Shown here: one piece after another, positions 27,859 to 37,056 of the stretch
Layout of the letters: each line of letters opens with the position of its first letter
How positions within the stretch are numbered: the stretch's first letter is position 1
Origin: B30-G6 sp964633115
Lineage (GTDB): Bacteria; Desulfobacterota; Desulfobacteria; Desulfobacterales; B30-G6
Assembly: GCA_964633115.1 (NCBI GenBank)
Contig: CAZWEO010000008.1
Span: 14,935-78,934, forward strand
Length of the DNA: 64,000 nt
Direction: 5' to 3'
Made by a program: the position numbers and the translations under genes
Notes under the pieces: model-generated
Database searches by the model: none
What the model was told of the DNA's origin: nothing
The model's input: the letters and a program-made list of their open reading frames with translations, nothing else

Positions 27859-29139
27859 TTAGGAATGGCGTTGTACCAATGTTTCCAGGTAGCGTGATTT
27901 TACCTGCTGGCTCGCCAGAGCCCTTTCAATGGGCGGCAAACGCAATATGGCACCGAGCACGGCCGCCAAAGCGCGATGATGCCATAAAACCCGGTTATCG
28001 AAGATCAGGTGTTGCAGTTTACCGCGTTCCAATGCCATCACCACGGCCCGATGCGTGCCGTTCAACGGGGTAATCACCCGCTGCGGACGGGAAGTCATCG
28101 ATAGGGATGTCGTTTTCGTGCAAGCCCGAACGCAGACCCCGCATCCCAGACAGCGGTCCTCAGCCACACGGGCCGTTTTCTTTTTGGGGTGATGCGGATC
28201 GTTGGCGGACACCAGGGTCATGGCCTCCACCGGGCAGAGTGCCACGCATTTGCCGCAGCCACTGCAGGTATCCATATCTATTTGTGGTAAAAAATTGGTG
28301 GTATGAATCGGACGGAGGGTCGCGAAGCGTCTCTGTGCAATCAAGGCTTCGCAGCAGCATCCACAGCAATTGCAGATAAAATTTACCCCTTCGCGCACGT
28401 TTTCGCCAAACTGGACCAGGTTGGCTTCATGGGCCTGAGCCAACAGGTCCAGGCCTTCTGACACATCCACTTGACGCGCATGTCCATGCCGGATTAACGC
28501 GGATGCCGTGGTGTTGAAGGTCATGCAGATATCCATGGGCGCCTCACAGGCACGCTCCTTATGCATCATCTTGTGACGGCAGTAGCACATGCTGATACCG
28601 CGGTGGCTGGCCGTTTTAATAACATCGCTGGCACGCTCGTAATCCAGCACATGCAGGGCATGTTCCGCAGATAGTGCTGGTTCGTGGACAAAGGTGCGAC
28701 CCAGTTGAGTCTCACCTTTGGTAAATAGTTCGCGGACAAAATCTTCTTCCACGTTGAGATACTCATAGAAAAGCTCGCCCAGCAGTTTTTGGTCAATATC
28801 GTCGCGGATGCGCATCATGGAGAACTCAAAAAATCCCGCCATGGGCGGGGGCAAAACATATTGTATCTCTCCCTTGACCGGCATGTCCACCAACAGGGCC
28901 TTTTGGGCCAGGCCTTCCAGAAATTTACGCGATTCGTTTTCCGACACCTTCCAGATTTGGGCCGCTTTGCGGGCAGTGAACGGTTTGATGGGCAGCAGGG
29001 AAACGCGCTCGGCCTCCTTTTCTTCGAATAGCACCATCAGGATTTTGGTCAGTAGTTTGGAAGGGGGCGCCCCTTGCGGATAGCGATTCAGACGCTCGGT
29101 CAAGCGTCGGTAGGCAGATTGTTGGACTGTATGACCCAT
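27859..29139 (-). CDS. 4Fe-4S ferredoxin-domain protein with CNCC cluster
   Basis: A 426-residue cytoplasmic protein. The first ~100 residues resemble a helix-turn-helix or helical region (TARKAAQIWKVSENESRKFLE). A cysteine region follows, MCYCRHKMMHKERACEAPMDIC (read as two motifs), and then FICNCCGCCCE at about 268. Two ferredoxin motifs come next, CSGCGKCVALCPVEAM and CLGCGVCVRACTKTT. It resembles the shorter protein at 11789 through the shared CYCR..C region and CNCC run. The role may be to transfer electrons or bind a metal centre in response to a signal. The reaction is unknown. It is on the same strand and upstream of the ABC-menA operon with a 139-bp gap. Confidence 0.85.
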   Translation of the reverse strand: MGHTVQQSAYRRLTERLNRYPQGAPPSKLLTKILMVLFEEKEAERVSLLPIKPFTARKAAQIWKVSENESRKFLEGLAQKALLVDMPVKGEIQYVLPPPMAGFFEFSMMRIRDDIDQKLLGELFYEYLNVEEDFVRELFTKGETQLGRTFVHEPALSAEHALHVLDYERASDVIKTASHRGISMCYCRHKMMHKERACEAPMDICMTFNTTASALIRHGHARQVDVSEGLDLLAQAHEANLVQFGENVREGVNFICNCCGCCCEALIAQRRFATLRPIHTTNFLPQIDMDTCSGCGKCVALCPVEAMTLVSANDPHHPKKKTARVAEDRCLGCGVCVRACTKTTSLSMTSRPQRVITPLNGTHRAVVMALERGKLQHLIFDNRVLWHHRALAAVLGAILRLPPIERALASQQVKSRYLETLVQRHS

Positions 29140-29213
29140 GTTACACTGAAGTATTGGGAATTATAATTCTAAGGTAACCATAATAATAGCGGATATCGTA
29201 ATCATTGCAAACA

Positions 29214-29252
29214 AAATCCGCATGAAATTCGTTGAGAATTTCATGCGGATTT
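29214..29252. terminator. 16-bp perfect hairpin terminator
   Basis: AAATCCGCATGAAATT and AATTTCATGCGGATTT pair perfectly around a 7-nt loop. T-rich tracts follow on both strands. On the minus strand it lies right after the liv operon's last gene. Confidence 0.85.
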
Positions 29253-29289
29253 TTGTTGTTTATTCATAAAAAATGCTATGCATTTTTTA

Positions 29290-30510
29290 TTATTTGATCC
29301 AACGTGGTGTGATGAAACTGCCCTTTGCGTACGGTGTCAGGGGCGGATCGGTGAAAATAGGCACCAACTCTCCCTTTTGCACCTGGTAATGCACTACGGG
29401 TGAGCTCGGCTGTGCCCGCATGACATTGTCTTTATCCCATTCCATCAAACCCTGATGCCCTTCATAACCATTCTTCTGAAGATATGCGTTAACAGCCTTG
29501 AAATCATAAGCGTCTCCTACCTTTTCGGCAGCATTGGCCCAGGCATAGACGGCAGTATAGAAGATCCAGGCGCCGGCCGGAACCTGATGTTTGTAAAGGC
29601 CCACAAACTTGTCTACCCAGGCTTGCCCGGCGGCATTAGGTGCCCAGGGGGCCGGCAGGCCGGCAGGCATTTCACCCACTACCCCATCTGCCTGGCTGCC
29701 CATGGCATCCACAACCTCACGCGGCGTAATACCCCAACCAATACTGACAATTGAGTTGGTGGGTCTTTTCAGAAACTGTTGTAGGAACGTGATGTTTTCC
29801 TGGCCACTGGCGATTTCAAAATGGATTAGGGCCGGTTTGATCCTACGGATCTGAGAAAGAATAACGCCCCATTCGTTGGTACCATAGGGGACCGTTTCTT
29901 GCTTTGAAATTTTCCAGCCGATCTTCTCAAAATTTGTTTTCAGAGTTTGCATCACCTCAAGACCCCAGGAGTCATCGGTATTGATGATCACCATCTTTTT
30001 GTTCGGGTATTTGTAAGGCAGGTTTGATAGCGCTCGAAACATGCTTATGGCCTGACCGGGCCCATCGGGTGTCATTTGATAAATGTTGTAATATTTTACA
30101 GGATCTGACATCATAATTTCCACTGCAGCGGCAGAGCCGTCATCGGCAAAAAATGGCGCATCGTACTTTCCATATGCTTGTACATCCTGGCCCCATCCTG
30201 CCCAACCAGCGAATACTGCGGCCACCTTTTTCTGACCACATAGATAATCAGCCGCCTGCATCACGATTTCCGGTTCAAAGCCTTTTGAATCAAAGCGAAA
30301 AATCTCAAGCTGCTTTCCCAAAACACCTCCTGATGCATTGATCTCGTCGATAGCCATCTTGATGCCCTTGTAATAATCTGCAGCCGAACCTGCAGCCCAT
30401 CCGGTCATCGGACCCGGGAGGCCGACCGGTATGGTATCTGCGGCCATCGCTGCTGGGGTTAAAAATAGACAGATCGCCATAACCATTGTCAATAAACTCA
30501 TTTTTCTCAT
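29290..30510 (-). CDS. Branched-chain amino acid-type ABC transporter substrate-binding protein
   Basis: A 406-residue periplasmic protein with a clear signal peptide (LTMVMAICLFLTPAAMAA). The mature start PVGLPGPMTGWAAGSAADYYKGIKMAIDEINASGGVLGK (read as two parts) is characteristic of the LivJ/LivK-like (Peripla_BP_6) fold. The ligand is not determinable; related proteins also bind amides, urea, or aromatic and other amines. It is the last gene of the liv-type operon. Being next to the amine-degradation block hints at an N-containing ligand. Confidence 0.92.
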   Translation of the reverse strand: MRKMSLLTMVMAICLFLTPAAMAADTIPVGLPGPMTGWAAGSAADYYKGIKMAIDEINASGGVLGKQLEIFRFDSKGFEPEIVMQAADYLCGQKKVAAVFAGWAGWGQDVQAYGKYDAPFFADDGSAAAVEIMMSDPVKYYNIYQMTPDGPGQAISMFRALSNLPYKYPNKKMVIINTDDSWGLEVMQTLKTNFEKIGWKISKQETVPYGTNEWGVILSQIRRIKPALIHFEIASGQENITFLQQFLKRPTNSIVSIGWGITPREVVDAMGSQADGVVGEMPAGLPAPWAPNAAGQAWVDKFVGLYKHQVPAGAWIFYTAVYAWANAAEKVGDAYDFKAVNAYLQKNGYEGHQGLMEWDKDNVMRAQPSSPVVHYQVQKGELVPIFTDPPLTPYAKGSFITPRWIK

Positions 30511-30601
30511 GTGATCCCTCCCCTTTTTGTTAAATGATCAGGTTAATTGAACTCATATGATTGACGCCGAGGTATTTAAACTTGCTTATCGAAACTTGTC
30601 A

Positions 30602-31564
30602 TCAAGTTGACATGTTACGGGTTGACCGTTTCAAAAATGGACCCATTACACCGTTGGGAAGAGCCAGCACCAGCACAACCACCAGGCCTCCCATGGTCAC
30701 AGCCCGGTAGGCCCCCAGGGGCGACATCAATTCACTGCTAGCCACAACCAAAAAAGCACCGATGATGGCCCCTGGGAAATGACCCAGGCCCCCCACCAGC
30801 AACATGACCATCAATATACTGAACAAATCCAGATCCAACATGCGGTGGGAAAGCGTTCCATAGAAATGGCCATAAAATCCGCCAATTATACCGGTTAGAA
30901 AAGAGGTCAAAGCAAAAACCATAAGTTTGTATTTAAAAGCGCTGACCCCCAGGCTCATAGCAAAATCCTGGGAATCCTTCAGGGCCAGAAAGGCTACGCC
31001 CCAATATGACTTGATCATAAACATGATTGTCAGGGCACACGCCAGGGATACCAGTAAAATCAGGTAGAAAGTGGGAACAATATTTGCTGAGCTGAATGAA
31101 TACCCAAACAGATTGACAGGCGGGATGTTTAACAAACCCCATGAGCCTTTCGTTCCCAGTGCAAGCCCTATTTCTCCTTTTATAACCGCTTGCAGCGCCA
31201 TGTGTACCCCAAATGTTACCAAAGCGACGTAGGGACCTGCTAGGCGCAGGCATGGTAATCCCACCAGGATACCCATCCCAGCCGTAAAAATTCCGGCAAG
31301 CATGATCGATATAACCGGCGTAACATGAAAATTAATAGCCAAAATGGCTGAACAATAAGCGCCCATGACGAAAAATGCCACCTGACCAAATGAAAAGATA
31401 CCGGCAAACCCCATCATGACATCCCAGCAGGAGGCCACTACAGCCCATATCAAACACATGATCAGGATGTTCATAAAAAATGGGACATCCCCCACAAATA
31501 TAGGCAGAATCGCTATGATTCCATAACAAACCCCAATAATAACCGCCATGCTCTTTAGCTGCAT
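30602..31564 (-). CDS. livM: Branched-chain amino acid ABC transporter permease LivM
   Basis: A 320-residue inner-membrane protein with about nine hydrophobic segments. WDVMMGFAGIFSFGQVAFFVMGAY is the LivM family start motif, and GAFLVVASSELMSP lies near the end. Pairs with LivH, 4 bp upstream. Confidence 0.93.
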   Translation of the reverse strand: MQLKSMAVIIGVCYGIIAILPIFVGDVPFFMNILIMCLIWAVVASCWDVMMGFAGIFSFGQVAFFVMGAYCSAILAINFHVTPVISIMLAGIFTAGMGILVGLPCLRLAGPYVALVTFGVHMALQAVIKGEIGLALGTKGSWGLLNIPPVNLFGYSFSSANIVPTFYLILLVSLACALTIMFMIKSYWGVAFLALKDSQDFAMSLGVSAFKYKLMVFALTSFLTGIIGGFYGHFYGTLSHRMLDLDLFSILMVMLLVGGLGHFPGAIIGAFLVVASSELMSPLGAYRAVTMGGLVVVLVLALPNGVMGPFLKRSTRNMST

Positions 31565-31567
31565 ATC

Positions 31568-32470
31568 TTATTCACCTTTTCCCATCAAACCTTGGGGCCT
31601 GATCACCAGAGTAGCCAATAAAAGGATGAACAGGGCAATAATACCGTAGCTCAGCCCGAATACCCAACCCACCAAGGCCTCCAGCATGCCGATAATAAAG
31701 GCTGCATAGAGCCCGCCGCGAATGGAACCCATTCCACCGAAGGCCGTCACGACCCAGGCCTTGATCATAATGGCGCCACCTGACATGGGATTGATGAACC
31801 ACTTTTGGCTTAATAATATGCCACCGAAGCCAACCATTACCGTTGAGATTGCAAACGTCGATGCAAAAATTCTCTCTTGCGGAATTCCGACTATTTTAGC
31901 ACCCATTGGGTTCTGGGCCACCGCTTGAACCGCCATGCCAAGCCGCGTGTTGTTAAGCAGCCATCCAAAGAGCAGAACTCCCCCCAGGGACATGCCAAAA
32001 ATCATAATATCCTGGTAGGCAAAAACCAACTGCCCCACCTCCAGGGTTCCCTCCAGAATAGGCGGCAGCGATTTTAATTTGGCGCCAAAGACAACTGTGT
32101 AAAGGCTGGTTAGAAAGAGTGCCAGTCCCAAGGTCAGCATCATGACCTTGTTTTCCCAGTCATCGCGTTTGCGCAACGGTGCGATCATCAGTTTTTCTAA
32201 TGCGTATCCGACGGCAAACATCAGCGGCATCACCACGATCAGAACCGTTATGTACCCCCCGAATTGAAATCCGATACCAAACATGAGAATCCAGGCAAAA
32301 TAGCCGCCGAGGTTGAAGAAGTCACCATAAGCAAAGTTGAAGGCCTTGGTGACACCGTAGACCAGTGTCATTCCTACAGCCATCAGGGCATATACGGAGC
32401 CCGTGGATAAACCGGCGATGATCACATCTGTGAATTCATACAGCAGTAAAATAGTGTCTTCGCTAAACAT
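31568..32470 (-). CDS. livH: Branched-chain amino acid ABC transporter permease LivH
   Basis: A 300-residue permease with GLSTGSVYALMAVGMTLVYGVTKAFNFAYGDFFNLG (read in two parts), the LivH signature. AVAQNPMGAKIVGIPQERIF is the cytoplasmic EAA-like loop. About eight membrane helices. It precedes livM by 4 bp. The four-helix-bundle gene separates it from livF. Confidence 0.93.
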   Translation of the reverse strand: MFSEDTILLLYEFTDVIIAGLSTGSVYALMAVGMTLVYGVTKAFNFAYGDFFNLGGYFAWILMFGIGFQFGGYITVLIVVMPLMFAVGYALEKLMIAPLRKRDDWENKVMMLTLGLALFLTSLYTVVFGAKLKSLPPILEGTLEVGQLVFAYQDIMIFGMSLGGVLLFGWLLNNTRLGMAVQAVAQNPMGAKIVGIPQERIFASTFAISTVMVGFGGILLSQKWFINPMSGGAIMIKAWVVTAFGGMGSIRGGLYAAFIIGMLEALVGWVFGLSYGIIALFILLLATLVIRPQGLMGKGE

Positions 32471-32598
32471 GGATTTTCACTTCCTTTTTAGAAGCATATT
32501 TACAACAAAAATAAATTCCAAAATTGCAAGTACCAAATAGCAAATAATTTCCAAAAAATAATTAACAAACAAATCAATATACCAATGTTTATAGCTGA

Positions 32599-32964
32599 TT
32601 ACTTCGATTTCTCAATAATGGATGACAGAATCTTTTTTAATTCTGTAGCTTCCTGTATTAAACTTTTTACTTCAACAGGATCATCTAATTGGTTTGTTTC
32701 ATGTATCAATCTAAGCCAATATATGCTTTCCTTAGCCTCCTTGCGGCTAATTTTCATCCTCATTAAAAAGTCTTTTTTGCTTAATGATTCATTTGCTTCT
32801 CTATAATTAGCGCCAACCGAACCCGAAGATTTAACCAACTGTCTCACATCTTCGATATTGGCAATCGTTGTTGACAAAGATTTTACGAAAATTCTCACCG
32901 CTTTGGCGAATTGAAAAGTCCTTTCTTCTAGATCATAAGGTTTGGATATTCGATTTTTGGGCAT
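32599..32964 (-). CDS. Four helix bundle protein (S23 / 23S rRNA-IVP family)
   Basis: A 121-residue, highly helical protein with YDLEERTFQFAKAVRIFV at the start and SSGSVGANYREANES and AKESIYWLRLIHETN further on, the hallmark pattern of S23-type four-helix-bundle proteins. Such genes are scattered, often hitchhiking inside operons or rRNA intervening sequences. This one interrupts the liv operon between livF and livH and is flanked by AT-rich, roughly inverted sequences. No function is firmly known. Confidence 0.9.
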   Translation of the reverse strand: MPKNRISKPYDLEERTFQFAKAVRIFVKSLSTTIANIEDVRQLVKSSGSVGANYREANESLSKKDFLMRMKISRKEAKESIYWLRLIHETNQLDDPVEVKSLIQEATELKKILSSIIEKSK

Positions 32965-33043
32965 TGGGATTTATTTGTGATTTGTTTTTTGAGTCTTGGA
33001 AATTATGCTGCATTGTTAATATCGACCTTTTTAAGGTATAGGA

Positions 33044-33748
33044 CTACATACCTAAGAAAATCTCCTTTAAATGATCATTGCTTAAGGCCTCTTCTTTGTT
33101 ACCCTCAAATGAGATCTGTCCCTCCTCCATGACGTAAATACGGTCCGCCAGTTCCGCGATCTGGGGGATATTCTGTTCTACCAGCAGAACTGTTTTCCCT
33201 TGTTCATTGATTTGTTTTATTGTTGAAAAAATCTCATGCCGCAAACTGGGTTGAAGTCCCAGTGAGGGTTCGTCAATGCATAAGAAATCCGGATCCGCCA
33301 TTAACCCTCTCGCCACGGCCAACATGCGAGCTTCGCCCCCACTCATGGTAGAAGCGAACTGTTTCTGGCGTTCCACCAAACGAGGAAAAAGCGTATATAT
33401 TTTCTCAAGATTTTCCTTTTCCTGAGCGCGGGCCCTTTTTGAATAAGCACCCAGTTTCAGGTTTTCCATTACGGTCATATAGGGAAAAAGCTCACGGTTT
33501 TCGGATATGTATATGATGCCAAGGTCAACCAGTTTTTCAGTTGCCAAGCCATTGATGTCTTGATCACGATAAACAATCCGACCTTCCTTCTTTTCCACAA
33601 GTCCACAAATTGATTTTAACAAGGAGCTTTTACCGTGGCCATTTGGTCCCAGTACAACCACGACTTCACCTTGATTGACTTCGATGGAAACGTTTTTTAA
33701 GACATGTGATTCACCGTAGTAGGCATTTAGCCTTTCAACATTCAGCAT
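33044..33748 (-). CDS. livF: Branched-chain amino acid ABC transporter ATPase LivF
   Basis: A 234-residue ATPase: Walker A GPNGHGKSSLL, signature MSGGEARMLAVARGLM (read as SGGEARML), Walker B DFLCIDEPSLGLQP, and LLVEQNIPQIAELADR. The sizes and the IDEPSLGL Walker B are LivF-like. It overlaps livG by 7 bp. With LivG it drives uptake via LivHM. Confidence 0.94.
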   Translation of the reverse strand: MLNVERLNAYYGESHVLKNVSIEVNQGEVVVVLGPNGHGKSSLLKSICGLVEKKEGRIVYRDQDINGLATEKLVDLGIIYISENRELFPYMTVMENLKLGAYSKRARAQEKENLEKIYTLFPRLVERQKQFASTMSGGEARMLAVARGLMADPDFLCIDEPSLGLQPSLRHEIFSTIKQINEQGKTVLLVEQNIPQIAELADRIYVMEEGQISFEGNKEEALSNDHLKEIFLGM

Positions 33749-34449
33749 GCATCACCTAAATAGCATTCGATTACCCTGGGGTCATTTACGACTTTCACAG
33801 GCTCATCCTGCATGATCTTGCTTCCGGTTTCAATGATCAACAAGCTTTCGGTAAGTTCGGTGAGTACTTTCATAAAGTGCTCTATGATGATGATTGTAAC
33901 GCCCAGTTCCGTATTAATTTTTGCGATCAAATCCATCAGGCTTCTAATTTCAGTAGCATTACAACCCGCCATAGGTTCATCCAGCATCAATATTTTGGGT
34001 TTGGTAGCCAGAGCGGCCCCGATCATCAACTTTTTTTTATCGAGAAGGTTTATTAGACCTGTGGGCTGATGGCGTTCATTCTCCATTTCAACAAACTGGA
34101 TCACCTCATCGACGTGCACCGGGTCAAGCCCACCTTTGGCACCAAAACGACTGCCCACGGAAATGGCTTTTTGGACACTAAGACTGGGGAATGTCTGCGG
34201 AATCTGAAAGGTTCTGGCAATACCAGCTTTGGCGATGCGATAAGGCGGCATGCCCGAAATGTCACGTCCGTCGAATTCTATCTTTCCTTCGAAGCTATAA
34301 AATCCGGTGATGAGATTATATACCGTTGTTTTACCGGCACCATTGGGACCGGCCATGCCGAAAACCTGGCCCGCATGCACTTCAAAACTAAGGTCGTTGA
34401 CAGCTTTGAGCTCACCGAACTTCTTGGTAACGTTAATCGCTTTGAGCAT
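33742..34449 (-). CDS. livG: Branched-chain amino acid ABC transporter ATPase LivG
   Basis: A 235-residue ATPase with Walker A GPNGAGKTTVYNLITG and RIAKAGIARTFQIPQTF (the LivG Q-loop region). KPKILMLDEPMAGCNATEI is the Walker B segment; the family more often has DEPxAGLN there. ATG 34449 is preceded by TTAGGAG. It heads the liv operon. The signature helix reads LDKKKLMIGAALATKPK, where the usual LSGGQ is replaced by LLDKKKL. This is unusual for an ABC ATPase and could lower activity. Confidence 0.88.
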   Translation of the reverse strand: MLKAINVTKKFGELKAVNDLSFEVHAGQVFGMAGPNGAGKTTVYNLITGFYSFEGKIEFDGRDISGMPPYRIAKAGIARTFQIPQTFPSLSVQKAISVGSRFGAKGGLDPVHVDEVIQFVEMENERHQPTGLINLLDKKKLMIGAALATKPKILMLDEPMAGCNATEIRSLMDLIAKINTELGVTIIIIEHFMKVLTELTESLLIIETGSKIMQDEPVKVVNDPRVIECYLGDAC

Positions 34450-34686
34450 TCAAATATCTCCTAAAGTGCAATCAGCATTAATATCAGCTCTGAATGTGAT
34501 CACGCTTTGAACAGTGCCAGCTTCTAAAGTATTACTGCCGGAAAGTCTTGCTATGCAGAATCAACAACGACAGAATTCATCACCAAGAACTTGCTAATGA
34601 AAAATAATAAACGAATCTATCCATGTCATATTACAGACAAAAAATAAACCATAATTAAGCTGCTATTACATGATGGTCTTCGGTAT

Positions 34687-36558
34687 TCACATTACTTCGA
34701 TTTTCAATTCCTTTAGTTTTTCTGGCAAGGGAGCGCCCTTTTCATCCCAGCCCCTGAGCTTGTAGTATTCCGGTAATACTTGATCCTGCTCAAAGACCTG
34801 GCCTTTGCTGGGTCCCTCAGGCATGGGTTCTTTCAAAAATCGCTTGGGAAGGGTGTCGTCCTTGGCACTCATACCGGCCTTCAGGTTGAACAAGCGTTCC
34901 AGAGTAAAAATACGCTCGCCAATTATATTCAAGGCTTCCACACCACCAAAATCGATACCGGTGGCACTCTCCAGCAAATCGACCACATCCTGCTCTTCGG
35001 TATCCATTAGCAAAAAATAGCAGTACCCCAATGAATCGTAGGCCCAGGCGCAGTAATCCTGGTAATGCTTGGTCATTTTGGCTTTTCCTTTGATGGCGTG
35101 ACGATCCACATCTTTATCCGGTGACCAGTAACCCAGCATGGTGGTCTCGTAGATCTCGGAGCAATTGACCTCGGCCCGGCAATGGTCGGCACCCCGGTTG
35201 TTGGTCACAAAAGCCAGACCTTGGCCCTTGACCCCGCGCGGGTCATAATTGGGCAGTTCCTGCTTTTTCACAGTCATGGACAGTTCAGGATGACCGTAAC
35301 GCTCGGCCAGACGATAGGATCCCTCGCCCATGATCCAACCAAAGTCTTCGCGTGTAGCCATCTTTTTGACCAGATCCAGTAGGGCATCGGCATCCCCGAA
35401 CTTGAGGGCAAAGCCCACATCCTTTTCCGGTAGGTATCCGCGTTCCGACAATTCCATGGCACACCCCACGGTGACGCCGGCTGAGATGGTGTCCATACCC
35501 ATGTCATTGCACATGCGGCTGGCCTTGATCACTGCTGGCAGGTTGTCCACACCGGTGACCGAGCCCAGTGAGGCCACGGACTCATACTCAGGTCCCTCAC
35601 CTTTGCCTTCGTATCCCTTTTCCTTGACGTCGCTCAGACGGGCACAACCGGCTGGACAGGCAAAACAGGCTTTGCTCGGGGTGGCGCCCCTTACCGAATA
35701 CTTTTTGGCAAAGGTGTCGCCGCTGATCTTGTCAGCGCCTTCAAATACCCCGGTCTGGAAGTTACGCGTGGGCAGAATGCCTAGATCGTTGGTGAAGCTA
35801 ACCACGCCGATGGTACCGTGATCGGCCAATACCTTAACACAGGTTTCACTGGGGTTGTTCCAGAAGTTAAGGGCCTTACCCACATGCTGCTTAAAAGCAG
35901 CCAGGTCAGCCAGTTTCACGCCGCCGGTACCGCGGGCCACCACGGCCTTGAGGTTTTTAGATCCCATCACAGCACCCACACCGCCGCGACCGGCAGCCCG
36001 GGCACCGGTAACGCCACCGGTGATCACATTGGCCAAACGCACCTGGTTTTCACCGGCCGGACCGATGGCGGCAATATGGGCCATGGGATCGGTTTCTGCT
36101 AGCAGCTGTTCTTCGGCTTCTTCGGTCCCCTGACCCCAGATGTACTCGGCAGTGCGCAGCTCGATATCATCGTTGTGGATATACAGATACACCGGCCGAC
36201 TAGACTTGCCTTGGAAAACGATATAGTCATAGCCGGCAAATTTCAGTTCCGATCCAAAATAACCGCCCACACCGGCATTGGCAATGCCGCCGGTCAAAGG
36301 GGACTTGGTGACAAAATAGGTGCGGTTGCCTGCCGGGGGCGTACAGGTCAAGGGACCGGTGGCAATGATGAAACGGTTCTGGGGTTCAAAAGCATCGATC
36401 TTGGGATCGATCTCGTCCAGCATGATTTTGATACCCAGACCGCGGGCACCCAGATAATTTTTCATCAAACCAAAATTGTTCGCCACCACATCGATTAGGC
36501 CCTTGGTCAGATCAACCCGGAGATGTTTACCGGTCCAGCCGTAAAATTGTTTACTCAT
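34687..36558 (-). CDS. Aldehyde:ferredoxin oxidoreductase (tungsten AOR family)
   Basis: A 623-residue enzyme. YGWTGKHLRVDLTKG is the AOR start. AGNRTYFVTKSPLTGGIANAGVGG and GARAAGRGGVGAVMGSKNLKAV bind the tungsto-bispterin cofactor. CFACPAGCARL gives the [4Fe-4S] ligands, with a further Cys in GYCYFLLMD, and PEYESVASLGSV is typical. It oxidises aldehydes to acids and reduces ferredoxin in the cytoplasm. The gene starts inside the stop of the polyferredoxin gene (4-bp overlap, AGGAGGTG ribosome site). It is thus the last gene of the GRE/MttB operon. It likely handles the aldehyde released by the radical enzymes. Confidence 0.95.
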   Translation of the reverse strand: MSKQFYGWTGKHLRVDLTKGLIDVVANNFGLMKNYLGARGLGIKIMLDEIDPKIDAFEPQNRFIIATGPLTCTPPAGNRTYFVTKSPLTGGIANAGVGGYFGSELKFAGYDYIVFQGKSSRPVYLYIHNDDIELRTAEYIWGQGTEEAEEQLLAETDPMAHIAAIGPAGENQVRLANVITGGVTGARAAGRGGVGAVMGSKNLKAVVARGTGGVKLADLAAFKQHVGKALNFWNNPSETCVKVLADHGTIGVVSFTNDLGILPTRNFQTGVFEGADKISGDTFAKKYSVRGATPSKACFACPAGCARLSDVKEKGYEGKGEGPEYESVASLGSVTGVDNLPAVIKASRMCNDMGMDTISAGVTVGCAMELSERGYLPEKDVGFALKFGDADALLDLVKKMATREDFGWIMGEGSYRLAERYGHPELSMTVKKQELPNYDPRGVKGQGLAFVTNNRGADHCRAEVNCSEIYETTMLGYWSPDKDVDRHAIKGKAKMTKHYQDYCAWAYDSLGYCYFLLMDTEEQDVVDLLESATGIDFGGVEALNIIGERIFTLERLFNLKAGMSAKDDTLPKRFLKEPMPEGPSKGQVFEQDQVLPEYYKLRGWDEKGAPLPEKLKELKIEVM

Positions 36559-37046
36559 GCCTGCACCTCCTGGAGGGATTTAGCGGCCTTGACCTTGTGG
36601 GCATAGGCACGGTTTAAGTCGAATACGGTCTGATCGATGTCCTTGAATTGGATGGCGCCGTAGAAACAGTGTTTGACGCACTCGGGATCCCCGCCACAAA
36701 GATCGCATTTGTCGGCTAGTTTATCAGCCTTGTCAAAGCCCATGGCTCCGAAGGGACATGCGCGCACACACATGCGGCAGCCAATGCACGCCTCGGTCTT
36801 AACCTCCACGGCACCTGTTTTTTGATTGCGAACCAGGGCATCCTCTTGCGGGCAGGCCTCTATACATGGTGCCTTACCGCACTGCTGACAAACATTGGGA
36901 TAATAGAAAAAATCTTTAGAGACGATGGTCACCTTGATACGCGACTTGGCTGGATTGATCTCCCCGAAATTATGGGTTGAACAGGCAAACTCGCAAAGCC
37001 GGCAGGCTGTGCATTTTTCTAAATTAACCTCGATGAATTTGTCCAC
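36555..37046 (-). CDS. Polyferredoxin (4Fe-4S dicluster domain, HycB/CooF type) partner of AOR
   Basis: A 163-residue protein with four cysteine groups: CTACRLCEFAC, CQQCGKAPCIEAC, CIGCRMCVRACPFGAM, and CDLCGGDPECVKHC. This four-cluster layout is the usual AOR/hydrogenase/DMSO-reductase electron-transfer subunit. It starts at GTG 37046 with AAAGGAGG 4-5 bp upstream. It would pass electrons from AOR to ferredoxin-dependent enzymes. Confidence 0.92.
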   Translation of the reverse strand: MDKFIEVNLEKCTACRLCEFACSTHNFGEINPAKSRIKVTIVSKDFFYYPNVCQQCGKAPCIEACPQEDALVRNQKTGAVEVKTEACIGCRMCVRACPFGAMGFDKADKLADKCDLCGGDPECVKHCFYGAIQFKDIDQTVFDLNRAYAHKVKAAKSLQEVQA

Positions 37047-37056
37047 ATGGCCTCCT

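Noticed and set aside
34490..34540. TGGCAC on the minus strand upstream of livG as a sigma-54 promoter
   Set aside because: The -12 part reads AAAGC and the spacing is one base too long, so it does not meet the GG-N10-GC rule.
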